64,000 bases of DNA from Myxacorys californica WJT36-NPBG1. GTDB taxonomy: Bacteria > Cyanobacteriota > Cyanobacteriia > Leptolyngbyales > Leptolyngbyaceae. Below are positions 28,545-36,771 of this stretch, piece after piece. The DNA is taken from assembly GCA_019359315.1 (NCBI GenBank), contig JAHHHO010000012.1, forward strand, positions 1-64,000, written 5' to 3'. Numbering within the stretch: position 1 is the stretch's first letter; every line of letters begins with the position of its first letter. A program made the translations under genes and the position numbers. A model generated the notes under the pieces. It saw only the letters and a list, made by a program, of their open reading frames with translations. It did no database searches and was not told the origin of the DNA.

Positions 28545-28844
28545 GGGTTCCTCCTTGTGTAAACAGAATTACCCCCTCAGCAGAATAGTAATGGTTGGGC
28601 TCTAGAGCCGGGTGCCGATTGACACCTTTTTTAACCCCCTCAACGGGTGCGTCCCCCTGCGCAATTCCGAACCAACCGCGACCAATTATTTAGGCCGCAA
28701 AAAAATCTTGACATTTTCCTAACAAATATGCGATGGTTCGTGAACCAAATTCCTGACTCGGTGGTACACTCTGGGTGTTTCATTCGATCTAGAATCTGAA
28801 GTATCTGTGTTGTAACGATCCGACTCTGGAACATTTCTTTACTT
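28545..28844. other. Divergent intergenic spacer, no element recognised
   Basis: 300 bp between the fibrillin gene (leftward) and the DUF3134 gene (rightward). It should hold both promoters. No ORF or clear palindrome is seen. Confidence 0.35.
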
Positions 28845-29078
28845 ATGGTTCATAATCCCTCTTTACGTCAAGAACCCCGCGATGTGCGCGCGGCAATCAT
28901 TCCAATTGGGCGAGAAGCATCAATTCTCGACTGGCTGGAAAATTCGGGTCGTCTGCTCGCACGAGATACTTCAGACGTTGATTACCTTGAAGAAGAAGAG
29001 GAAATCAATGCATTGATGGCGGGCGATGACAATACGATTGACGATGATGACGATGATGACTTCGATTTAGAAGATTAA
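28845..29078 (+). CDS. DUF3134 family protein
   Basis: 77 aa. N-terminal NPSLRQEPRDVRAAIIPIGR, then EASILDWLENSGRLLAR, is the DUF3134 signature seen only in cyanobacteria. The tail is strongly acidic, ending in a run of aspartates (about 59-77), so the protein is highly charged and probably disordered there. Function unknown. It is followed by an imperfect stem-loop near 29090-29125 that may end transcription. Confidence 0.88.
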   Translation: MVHNPSLRQEPRDVRAAIIPIGREASILDWLENSGRLLARDTSDVDYLEEEEEINALMAGDDNTIDDDDDDDFDLED

Positions 29079-29204
29079 TGAAATTAGCTTAGGGGTGAGC
29101 AAATTAAAGCTCTAGCCCCTAACTAAGGTCAGAATTTTTGCTCTTTTTCCGAAGTTGGCTTCTCAGGTGTTGTGGTGTTATTGTGCGGAGTGAAGTAGAA
29201 GCTT

Positions 29205-30296
29205 GTGGATGCGAAGCTATTTAGCAATCGATCGGTTAGTCTCTCAGGAACCTTTTTGTTTCTGATCCTGAGTGTTGGCATGACGATCGCTGCCTTGATT
29301 TTAGATCGAGTTGGTGGGCGGAGTTGGAGCGAGGCGATTTCGTTAACCACGCCGCTTTGGATTAGTGGATTAGCGAGCGCTGGAGTTGGTTTTTGGGGGG
29401 TTCCCTTTCTAAAGGCACTGAAAGCAGGACAAATTATTCGAGAAGATGGTCCGCAATCTCACCTGAAGAAGGCTGGTACTCCGACGATGGGCGGAGCCTT
29501 TTTTGTTCCCGTTGCGCTCCTAATCGCGTTGGTGTTGACTGGCTTTTCGAGCGATGCGATGGCCGTTTCTCTGCTAACGCTTGGTTATGCAGCGATCGGC
29601 TTTGTAGACGACTGGCAGATCATTCGTCAGAAATCCAATAAAGGCATTTCTCCGCGCATGAAGCTGGGATTGCAGATCGGATTTGCGATCGCGTTCTGCC
29701 TCTGGTTAATCATGACGCACCCAACGCTCACAACCTTAGCGTTGCCGTTGGGAATCATGCTGCCACTGGGAAGCTTGTTTGCGCTGCTGGCGTGCTTTGT
29801 GTTGGTTGCAGAAAGTAATGCTACCAATCTAACGGACGGCATGGACGGACTAGCGGGAGGAACTGTTGCGATCGCATTTTTGGGGCTTGGCGCGATCGTC
29901 GCTCCCACCAATTCTGACCTAATGATTTTCTGCGCCTGCATGAGCGGCAGTTGTCTAGGATTCTTAGTCCATAATCGGAATCCCGCTCGCGTGTTTATGG
30001 GAGATACGGGCTCACTGGCGCTCGGTGGGGGCTTAGCAGCTGTAGGACTGCTCAGTAACTCGCTGTTTTCATTGCTGATCTTGAGTGGTCTTTTCTTCTG
30101 GGAAACCATTTCTGTGATTATTCAAGTGAGCTACTTCAAAGCCACGAAAAATAGTTCTGGAGTTGGGAAACGCTTTTTTAGAATGTCTCCGTTTCACAAT
30201 CATTTAGAACTGAGTGGCTGGACAGAAACGCAAGTCGTCGGTTGGTTTTATGCGATCGCAGCGGTCTTAGCCGCGATCGGTCTCGCGATTCGTTAA
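29205..30296 (+). CDS. mraY: Phospho-N-acetylmuramoyl-pentapeptide transferase
   Basis: Makes lipid I by moving phospho-MurNAc-pentapeptide to undecaprenyl phosphate at the cytoplasmic membrane. The 363-aa protein with about ten helices has the family motifs DGPQSHLKKAGTPTMGG (about 80-96), NATNLTDGMDGLAGG with the catalytic aspartates, FMGDTGSLALGG, and the loop FHNHLELSGW. It starts at GTG 29205; the N-terminal MDAKLF matches other cyanobacterial MraY, supporting this start. Confidence 0.95.
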   Translation: MDAKLFSNRSVSLSGTFLFLILSVGMTIAALILDRVGGRSWSEAISLTTPLWISGLASAGVGFWGVPFLKALKAGQIIREDGPQSHLKKAGTPTMGGAFFVPVALLIALVLTGFSSDAMAVSLLTLGYAAIGFVDDWQIIRQKSNKGISPRMKLGLQIGFAIAFCLWLIMTHPTLTTLALPLGIMLPLGSLFALLACFVLVAESNATNLTDGMDGLAGGTVAIAFLGLGAIVAPTNSDLMIFCACMSGSCLGFLVHNRNPARVFMGDTGSLALGGGLAAVGLLSNSLFSLLILSGLFFWETISVIIQVSYFKATKNSSGVGKRFFRMSPFHNHLELSGWTETQVVGWFYAIAAVLAAIGLAIR

Positions 30297-30367
30297 CAGG
30301 TTAACTCCGCACCTAAAAATTGAGATCGAGTCACTCAAATCTGTTATGATAGTGACTCGTTAGACCT

Positions 30368-30456
30368 GGAGAGATGGCTGAGTGGTCGAAAGCGGCAGAT
30401 TGCTAATCTGTTGATGGATTTAGGTCCATCCGAGGGTTCGAATCCCTCTCTCTCCG
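30368..30456 (+). tRNA. tRNA-Ser (GCU)
   Basis: 89 nt. Acceptor arms GGAGAGA (30368-30374) and TCTCTCC (30449-30455) pair, with discriminator G 30456; the CCA is not encoded. The anticodon stem-loop CAGATT-GCT-AATCTG gives anticodon GCU, reading AGC/AGU. The long variable arm TTGATGGATTTAGGTCCATC is typical for tRNA-Ser. The T arm GAGGG-TTCGAAT-CCCTC is perfect. Confidence 0.97.
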
Positions 30457-30639
30457 TTGAACAATTTGTAATAACAAAGGTTTGCTTGCACTTGTTGAAT
30501 GCAACCTTGGAGATTGAACATCAGTTTAGTCTCCGCTAAATCGATCTTGATGAGAACTAGTGGCGGGCGTATTCTTCCTTCAAACCTTCCTAAAAGCATT
30601 ATCATCTCCATCTGCGATCGCTTGATGTTGGCCGAAGCA

Positions 30640-30667
30640 ATTACAAATTACAAACTACAAATTACGC
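30640..30667. repeat. Heptanucleotide short tandem repeat
   Basis: ATTACAA ATTACAA ACTACAA ATTACGC: four 7-bp units, like the heptameric STRR sequences known in cyanobacterial intergenic DNA. It lies just before the ABC binding-protein gene. Confidence 0.5.
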
Positions 30668-30731
30668 ATTATCCTGCTCTTGGTTTAAGATGAGGCTCAT
30701 TTACAGCAAATCTACGGAGTCGCACTCTAAC

Positions 30732-32081
30732 ATGAGCAGATTGACATCGGCACATCGGGTTAGATTGAGCAGGGTTAAATTAAGTAGCGCAGTAGCACTT
30801 GCCGGAGTCACCCTCGCCGCCGGGTTATTGACTGCTGCCTGTCAAGAAGCAGAAGCTCCCACCGCTCAAGGAGGCGCACCTTCGGGTTCTAATACCGCCG
30901 CAACAGCAACGAAAGGCTTAAAAATTGGCTCCTTACTGCCATCTACAGGAGATTTGGCGTCCATTGGGCAGCAGATGGTGGCGACCGTACCGCTACTTAG
31001 GGATACCGTCAACCAATGCGGAGGTGTAAACGGTGAGCCGGTCACTCTAGTGGCGGTCGATGACCAGACCGAGCCATCGGCAGGCGCAGAAGGAATGACT
31101 CGCCTCGCCCAAGTCGAACGAGTGGCGGGAGTCGTTGGGTCATTTGCCAGTAGTGTCTCTACGGCAGCATTACCCATTGCGGTTCGCAACAAAGTTGTTC
31201 TCATTTCTCCAGGTAGTACTAGCCCCGTTTTCACGCAACAAGCAAAAGAAGGCAAGTATGATGGCTATTGGGCAAGAACGGCTCCACCCGACACTTATCA
31301 AGCCCAAGCGTTAGCAAAATTAGCCGCCGAAAAAGGTTTTAAGACCGCCGGTACAGTTGTGATTAACAACGACTATGGCGTGGGCTTTGAGAAGGAATTT
31401 GTAAAGTCATTTGATAAGCTGGGTGGGTCGATCACCAATCAGTCAAAGCCCACTCGGTACGATCCGAAAGCAACCACATTAGAAACTGAGGCAGCGGCGG
31501 CATTTTCAGGGAAACCAAATGCGGTGGCGGCAGTCTTGTACGCCGATACTGGAAGTTTGCTCGTCAAGTCTGCGTTTGAGCAAGGTCTAAGTAAGGGCGT
31601 CCAGCTTTTATTTACGGATGGCGTCTATTCTCAAGACTTTGTGAACAAAGTTGGTAAAACCTCAGATGGTAAATCAATTTTGGCAGGCGCGATCGGAACG
31701 GTTCCTGGAGCGAGTGGAAAAGGACTCGATCAATTCTCTAAACTTTGGCAACAGACGCAAAATCGCCCGCTTGCAGCTTATGCTCCTCACTCTTGGGATG
31801 CGGCTGCCATTTTAGTGTTAGCTGCGGAAGCCGCCAAGTCAAATACTGGAGAAGGTATCAAGAGCAAGCTTCGGGACGTAACCAATGCACCTGGCGAAGA
31901 AGTGACAGACGTGTGTAAAGGGCTAGAGTTGCTGAGACAGGGCAAAGAAATCAACTTCCAAGGCGCAAGCGGCGATGTTGATATTGACGCGAATGGAGAT
32001 GCGATCGGCAGCTACGATGTCTGGACGGTCAAAGAAGACGGGGCAATCCAGACGATTGGCAAGGTCAATCCTGCACAATAA
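30732..32081 (+). CDS. ABC transporter substrate-binding lipoprotein, branched-chain amino acid type
   Basis: About 449 aa from ATG 30732 (an earlier ATG at 30690 adds 14 residues). The lipoprotein signal has basic residues, a hydrophobic stretch and the lipobox LLTAAC, putting the Cys lipid anchor near residue 36 of the mature start. A periplasmic binding fold type I follows (GLKIGSLLPSTGDLASIGQQ, PGSTSPVFTQQ, VINNDYGVGF). Likely ligands are neutral or basic amino acids or related compounds (Liv/Nat family). No permease or ATPase genes are adjacent, so it works with components encoded elsewhere. Confidence 0.9.
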   Translation: MSRLTSAHRVRLSRVKLSSAVALAGVTLAAGLLTAACQEAEAPTAQGGAPSGSNTAATATKGLKIGSLLPSTGDLASIGQQMVATVPLLRDTVNQCGGVNGEPVTLVAVDDQTEPSAGAEGMTRLAQVERVAGVVGSFASSVSTAALPIAVRNKVVLISPGSTSPVFTQQAKEGKYDGYWARTAPPDTYQAQALAKLAAEKGFKTAGTVVINNDYGVGFEKEFVKSFDKLGGSITNQSKPTRYDPKATTLETEAAAAFSGKPNAVAAVLYADTGSLLVKSAFEQGLSKGVQLLFTDGVYSQDFVNKVGKTSDGKSILAGAIGTVPGASGKGLDQFSKLWQQTQNRPLAAYAPHSWDAAAILVLAAEAAKSNTGEGIKSKLRDVTNAPGEEVTDVCKGLELLRQGKEINFQGASGDVDIDANGDAIGSYDVWTVKEDGAIQTIGKVNPAQ

Positions 32082-32107
32082 CGTCAAGTACAGTCATTTC
32101 AAGTTCA

Positions 32108-32134
32108 GAAGGGCTGAGCTAAAATCAGCCCTTC
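32108..32134. terminator. Stem-loop between convergent genes
   Basis: GAAGGGCTGA and TCAGCCCTTC pair exactly around a 7-nt loop, after the binding-protein stop and overlapping the stop of the TPR gene. No T-run follows, so terminator function is tentative. Confidence 0.45.
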
Positions 32135-32922
32135 AGCGCTTCTATCCATCTTGTCACTTGAGTATAGAGGCGCTCTGACGCGCATTCAGATAAGCAATCG
32201 AGGGCACGGTTATAGTCTGCGATCGCATAATTCCAGTCACCGATAATGTGGTGGGTTCTGCCCCGTGCTGCGTAAATATGAGCATCGAGTACGCAAGAGT
32301 CCTCCGAGGTGCGAGTCAGCAGCTCGCTGATGTGGAGCGCCTGTTCAAAGTTTTCAATTGCTTGGGAATACATTTCTAAATCGCGAAAGGTGATGCCTTG
32401 ATTAAGCCACGCACGCACGTTGGTTGGATCGAGGTCGATCGCCATCTCGTAATCTGCGATCGCTTCGGCTAGCTGTCCTTGAATAGCGTAGTAATTGGCG
32501 CGATTATTGTAGGCATTCGCCAGTTTTGGGTTGAGTTGAATCGCTCGATTGTAATCCTCTAACGCTGCTTCTCGCTCACCCCACTGGAACTGCACCAAGC
32601 CGCGATTGTTATAGTCTGTTGCGTTTTCAGGATTGCGATCGATCAAAACACTCAATCCTTCAACAGCAAGCAGATAATTTCCTTGTTTCGCTTCTTCAAG
32701 CGATCGTTGGCGCAACAGCCGATCCTGCTCATGAGCGTCGAGCCACACGCCCTGATTTCGCATCAAACGCTCAGTAGATTCACGACGCTGAGGGCGGCGT
32801 TTTACACCCCGTGTTACTCCGAGGGAGCCACGACGAGGGGAAAAAGATTTTGTTATGCCAACTGTCTCAGGGCGGAGGTGATGAGTTGTATTGGCGCGAT
32901 TTAGAGAACTGTGAACGTTCAT
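32125..32922 (-). CDS. Tetratricopeptide repeat protein
   Basis: 265 aa. At least four consecutive TPR units are seen from about residue 78 to 255, e.g. DYNNRGLVQFQWGEREAALE, then AYNNRANYYAIQGQLAEAIA and AWLNQGITFRDLEMYSQAIE. The N-terminal 75 residues are basic and likely disordered. No signal peptide. A protein-protein scaffold of unknown partner. Start could also be at the internal Met near codon 54 (MRNQGVW), which directly precedes the folded part. Confidence 0.85.
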   Translation of the reverse strand: MNVHSSLNRANTTHHLRPETVGITKSFSPRRGSLGVTRGVKRRPQRRESTERLMRNQGVWLDAHEQDRLLRQRSLEEAKQGNYLLAVEGLSVLIDRNPENATDYNNRGLVQFQWGEREAALEDYNRAIQLNPKLANAYNNRANYYAIQGQLAEAIADYEMAIDLDPTNVRAWLNQGITFRDLEMYSQAIENFEQALHISELLTRTSEDSCVLDAHIYAARGRTHHIIGDWNYAIADYNRALDCLSECASERLYTQVTRWIEALKG

Positions 32923-33510
32923 ATCATCCTCACTCAGCGTGTGATCTTTACCTTACAGACTTACGAACCAAAGTTTTTCTGCCCAAGCGCTACATCATGA
33001 ATATGTCTTCAGTTAGATTTTGAATAATTAGGGCTGAAATGCCTAAGCACGATAAGACTTACGACTTACTTGAGAATTTTAGGAGCGAACTTTAACTACA
33101 AGGTGGAGCGATTCCATTTCTGAAACAGACCTTCCTTGAAAGATGAAGATTTGGTCAAGTGATATTCAATAAACTGAGACGCCATCGCAGGAATATTGGA
33201 TCACTCTTTAAACTAACTTTGCTATTTCTTCATATTGCTTCGCGTCAGCTTAACGTTCCCGCAACTGCTGAACTCTTAACAGTTGGAGAAAAAGGCTGAA
33301 GCTGCTCGATCAGTCTCTGTATCATTTAGGGGACTGCTCCGCAGAACAAGGCGCGATCGCTAGTCTTCAAATCTAGAAATTAGCCAATCATCGGGTGGTT
33401 CGCATTTCTATGCTCATTCCTCGATCCACTGATGATAGGTGGCTTTAGAAATCACGTTAAGTTACAAATCCCGAATAGGCGCAGGAAGAACTTGGTAAAA
33501 TGCGACGGAT
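32923..33510. other. Intergenic region, nothing recognised
   Basis: 588 bp between two divergent genes. ORFs here are short and lack coding character. One HIP1-like GCGCGATCGC is present near 33351. No tRNA, palindrome or repeat of note. Confidence 0.35.
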
Positions 33511-34047
33511 GTGAGGCAATTTGCATCCTTCCGCCCTAACGAAACACACCAGAGTTTAGTCTGGTTGATGACAAAACATCCTATGACAGCAGCCACTTCG
33601 TATCCCAATATTTCCGATGTCTCCGCAGATGATTATCTTGTCCTTGGCTTAGCCACTTGCTTTCTAAAAGACGAGGGAGAGATTCATGAAGTTAAAGTAG
33701 TGGAGCCGATTCCATCTGCGGCACTCGAAGCGATTCTGAAGGGCATCCCCACCTCGTATTCATTGGCGATCGCAACCCCGATCGGAGCCGTCTTGCCAGG
33801 CGAAACGCCTCAACTTCCATCTGATTTTCCGACCGACGCTCAGTTTTGCGACGACTTTGCCTATCGTGCCACTGCTGCTGCTCGGACTTACAAAGCCAAG
33901 ACCGCCGCACAGCAGCATATTCCTATGGGCACGTCCCGCGCTGACTTTAATTTTTCAACCGAACGCAGACGGATTCTCAACTCTCAGCGCATCGTGAAAA
34001 CAGAAGATAACGTTAAGCAGCACGAGTACACGCACAAAACTCTGTAG
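33511..34047 (+). CDS. Conserved hypothetical protein
   Basis: Up to 178 aa; the likely start is the internal ATG 33583 (MTAATSYPNISDVSADDYLV) or 33568. The core NISDVSADDYLVLGLATCFL, then DEGEIHEVKVVEPIPSAALE, looks like a conserved cyanobacterial family without a known role. The C-terminus is basic and probably disordered. The GST gene follows 24 bp downstream, so the two may be co-transcribed. Confidence 0.65.
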   Translation: MRQFASFRPNETHQSLVWLMTKHPMTAATSYPNISDVSADDYLVLGLATCFLKDEGEIHEVKVVEPIPSAALEAILKGIPTSYSLAIATPIGAVLPGETPQLPSDFPTDAQFCDDFAYRATAAARTYKAKTAAQQHIPMGTSRADFNFSTERRRILNSQRIVKTEDNVKQHEYTHKTL

Positions 34048-34071
34048 TTAATTATTGAAGGATTTGACCGA

Positions 34072-34623
34072 ATGTTGAAGCTCTACGCTGGTGTGCGGAG
34101 TCGCGCGTCTATTGTGCAGTGGTATTTAGAAGAGTTAAACGTTCCCTATGAGGTTGTAGTGCTAGATCTTCAGGCAGGAGAACAGCTGCAGCCAAGTTAC
34201 CGAGAGATCAACCCGTTTGGCAAAGTCCCAGGAATTGTAGATGGTACGGTCAAACTGTGGGAATCGGGGGCAATCTTGCTTTACCTGGAAGAGAAGTACG
34301 GAAAAGCTTCGTTTGAAGAACGAATGATTTCAATTCAGTGGGTTACTTTTGCCAATGCGACATTAGGGCCTGGCGTATTTGTTGAGGCTAATCGTGACCG
34401 AGAACTTCCGCGGTTGATGAAGCCACTGAACGAGTTGTTCGAGCGGCAACACTGTGTTAGCGGCGACCATTTTACAGTTGCAGATGTCGCCGTTGGCTCT
34501 TTGCTGGCATACATTCCACTGATGCTGCAATTGGATCTCAGCGAGTATCCTGCCGTGGTTGATTACACCAAACGGATGGCAGAACGTCCTTGCTTCCAAA
34601 AAGCGATCGGTGGGCGCAAGTAA
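34072..34623 (+). CDS. Glutathione S-transferase family protein
   Basis: 183 aa. The thioredoxin-like N-terminal domain (1-78) has LYAGVRSRASIVQWYLEELN and INPFGKVPGIVDGTVKLWES with the GSH-binding cis-Pro and ES. The helical C-terminal domain includes FTVADVAVGSLLAYI. The first-domain serine cluster (S11 region) may activate glutathione. Expected role: detoxification or redox chemistry in the cytoplasm. Shares a bidirectional terminator with psbK. Confidence 0.9.
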   Translation: MLKLYAGVRSRASIVQWYLEELNVPYEVVVLDLQAGEQLQPSYREINPFGKVPGIVDGTVKLWESGAILLYLEEKYGKASFEERMISIQWVTFANATLGPGVFVEANRDRELPRLMKPLNELFERQHCVSGDHFTVADVAVGSLLAYIPLMLQLDLSEYPAVVDYTKRMAERPCFQKAIGGRK

Positions 34624-34665
34624 TCTGCTGCCAAGTGAGGTTAACGGATCAAACACAATCCATAA

Positions 34666-34695
34666 AAAAGGGGCATGAATCATGCCCCTTTTGTT
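34666..34695. terminator. Bidirectional terminator between GST and psbK
   Basis: AAAAGGGGCATG (34666-34677) pairs exactly with CATGCCCCTTTT (34681-34692) around a 3-nt loop. T-runs lie on both strands, serving GST rightward and psbK leftward. Confidence 0.85.
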
Positions 34696-34720
34696 TTCTA
34701 TATTCGGTTTTATATGCAGA

Positions 34721-34858
34721 TTATCTGAAACCGATCGCGGCTTGCCAAACAAACGCCAGCAGCAAAAAGAAGACGGGAATAACTGGTAGAACGTCTACCA
34801 AGGGATCGAAAATGGAGTACGCTTCGGGCAGTTTGGCTAAAAGCAATGCTGCTTCCAT
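34721..34858 (-). CDS. psbK: Photosystem II protein K
   Basis: A 45-aa thylakoid membrane subunit of the photosystem II core. The translation [20 protein letters not shown], then [20 protein letters not shown] and AIGFR matches PsbK along its whole length. The N-terminal segment is expected to be cleaved before KLPEAY. One membrane helix spans about residues 23-41. It sits 78 bp downstream of tgt on the same strand, the tgt-psbK order seen in other cyanobacteria. Too short to appear among long ORFs, so it is easily missed. Confidence 0.96.
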   Translation of the reverse strand: MEAALLLAKLPEAYSIFDPLVDVLPVIPVFFLLLAFVWQAAIGFR

Positions 34859-34936
34859 GACTCGTTTACCTCTTCAACACAGATTCATAATTGCCATGAA
34901 TTTTAACATAATCGATAGGTCAACGGTAAGCAGGTT

Positions 34937-36046
34937 TCATTGAAGGGGGACTAACCAGGGAGCAAAGTCTTGGTGAAATGTACCGTTCAAAATAGAAACA
35001 CGAATCCGTTGAGTAAAGGAAATTAGCTCAGTAATGTTGTGAATGGAAAGGAGAGTGTAGCCGAGAAGTTCCTGCGATCGCAGCAGGTGACTGAGATAAG
35101 CTCGGCTAAAGGTCTGACAGGTGTAGCACGAACAGGATGAATCGAGGGGAGTAAAATCTTCACGAAACTTAGCATTTTTCAGATTCCACCGCTCTCCTTG
35201 CACGAGTGCCGCGCCATGCCGCGCCAAACGAGTTGGAATGACACAATCAAACAGATCAATTCCTGCCGCGATCGCGCGTGCCATTTCTCGATACGTTCCC
35301 ACTCCCATTAAATATCGCGGCTTATGCGATGGCAGGAGTGGTGCAGTGGCTTGAACGACTCGATCAATCACGTCAGGCGCTTCGCCAACGCTGACACCTC
35401 CGATCGCATAGCCTGGCAAATCTAAATCACTTAGCATCTGAACTGCCTGCGATCGCAGATCCAAAAATTCGCCCCCTTGAACAATCCCAAACAGTGCTTG
35501 ATCGGGTCGGCGATGGGCGGAAATACAGCGTTTTAGCCATTGGTAGGTACGTTCTGTTGCCGTCTCAGTTGCCTCGCGTCCCACACCGGGCGGTGGACAT
35601 TCATCGAACGCCATAATGACATCTGCACCGAGCGCATTCTGAATCTCAATTGAGCGTTCTGGAGTGAGATGAATCATTTGTCCGTCGCGGGGAGAGCGGA
35701 ACATCACCCCTTCATCCGAGAGCGATCGCATCTCGCTTAAACTAAACACCTGAAAGCCTCCAGAGTCCGTCAGCATCGGCTGCGACCAGCCCATAAACCG
35801 ATGCACGCCCCCTGCCCGTTCTACAATGTCTTCTCCTGGCTGCAAGTGGAGGTGATAGGTGTTGGCTAACACCATTTGCGCGCCCGTGGCTATTAGCTGA
35901 TCGGGCGTTACGGTTTTGACATTTGCCAGCGTACCAACTGGCATAAAGCGCGGGGTTTCAACGATTCCATGGGGCGTGTGAAAAACTCCCGCCCGTGCAT
36001 GAGTGTGGCGACAGGTCGTTTGGCAGTGAAAGGAAAACTGATTCAA
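34937..36046 (-). CDS. tgt: tRNA-guanine (queuine) transglycosylase
   Basis: Exchanges guanine 34 for preQ1 in GUN-anticodon tRNAs. The 369-aa protein has [15 protein letters not shown], the catalytic [23 protein letters not shown], the second catalytic Asp in [13 protein letters not shown], and the C-terminal zinc site [20 protein letters not shown] 36046 gives the standard start. psbK lies downstream on the same strand. Confidence 0.96.
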   Translation of the reverse strand: MNQFSFHCQTTCRHTHARAGVFHTPHGIVETPRFMPVGTLANVKTVTPDQLIATGAQMVLANTYHLHLQPGEDIVERAGGVHRFMGWSQPMLTDSGGFQVFSLSEMRSLSDEGVMFRSPRDGQMIHLTPERSIEIQNALGADVIMAFDECPPPGVGREATETATERTYQWLKRCISAHRRPDQALFGIVQGGEFLDLRSQAVQMLSDLDLPGYAIGGVSVGEAPDVIDRVVQATAPLLPSHKPRYLMGVGTYREMARAIAAGIDLFDCVIPTRLARHGAALVQGERWNLKNAKFREDFTPLDSSCSCYTCQTFSRAYLSHLLRSQELLGYTLLSIHNITELISFTQRIRVSILNGTFHQDFAPWLVPLQ

Positions 36047-36289
36047 AGCGAGTTGATGTGCGATCGCAAAACAGACTATCCATTGTTGCAGATTCTAGAT
36101 AGAAAATTTTCCGCAGTAATTCGCGTCCACTCTACTGTCAGAAAGATTACTTCTAGACTGAATCTATTTTTTGAGAGCAAATTGTTTTCTATCTCTAGAC
36201 AGGTCGGTTTGGAAAGAAATGATTGCTAAATTGAACACATCAGGTTGAATCAGAGTTCACTTTAATATACAAATTTTTTGGAGATTTCA

Positions 36290-36559
36290 ATGAATATTCT
36301 TGCTTGGGCAATTTTAGGATTATTAGCAGGCGCGATCGCAAAGGCAATCTACCCTGGATATCAGAGCGGTGGCATCTTAGGCACAATGCTACTTGGCGTA
36401 ATTGGAGCTTTTGTAGGTGGATCGCTCGTGACCTTTTTTGAAACAGGAACGCTGGCTCTGACGGCTACGGCATTCAGTTTGACTGGTCTGTTTGTGGCTG
36501 TACTTGGTGCAGTTGTAGCCCTATTCTTCTACTACTTACTGACGCGTCGAGCTGTCTAA
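36290..36559 (+). CDS. GlsB/YeaQ/YmgE family stress-response membrane protein
   Basis: 89 aa from ATG 36290; TTG 36278 would overrun the GGAG ribosome site (36277-36286 area), which instead fits ATG 36290. Three hydrophobic segments rich in Gly (AWAILGLLAGAIAKAIYPGY, then GILGTMLLGVIGAFVGGS and a last helix) define this family. It is induced by stress in other bacteria; the molecular role is unknown. A clear terminator follows. Confidence 0.87.
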   Translation: MNILAWAILGLLAGAIAKAIYPGYQSGGILGTMLLGVIGAFVGGSLVTFFETGTLALTATAFSLTGLFVAVLGAVVALFFYYLLTRRAV

Positions 36560-36604
36560 TTTTTACGCTACTGCAAACGTTTTCCCTACTTGAGACACTC
36601 TCTT

Positions 36605-36632
36605 AAGCCTCTGCAAAAGCAGAGGCTTTTTC
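36605..36632 (+). terminator. Intrinsic terminator after the YeaQ-like gene
   Basis: AAGCCTCTGC and GCAGAGGCTT pair around AAAA, followed by TTTTC. Confidence 0.85.
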
Positions 36633-36771
36633 TGATTTGGTCTAAGCTTCTGCAATCAGCATAGCCTTCCTACATAATCTTCTCAGAGGACAGGCTACAT
36701 CTGATCCACGCCAACGGAGAATTGATCTCACACTCTGCCGACGTGGATCATATCTACTTAGAAGATCAAAT

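Noticed and set aside
30499-30693. Rightward 64-aa frame after tRNA-Ser
   Set aside because: Runs through the heptamer repeat and ends in repeat-derived sequence; no family likeness.
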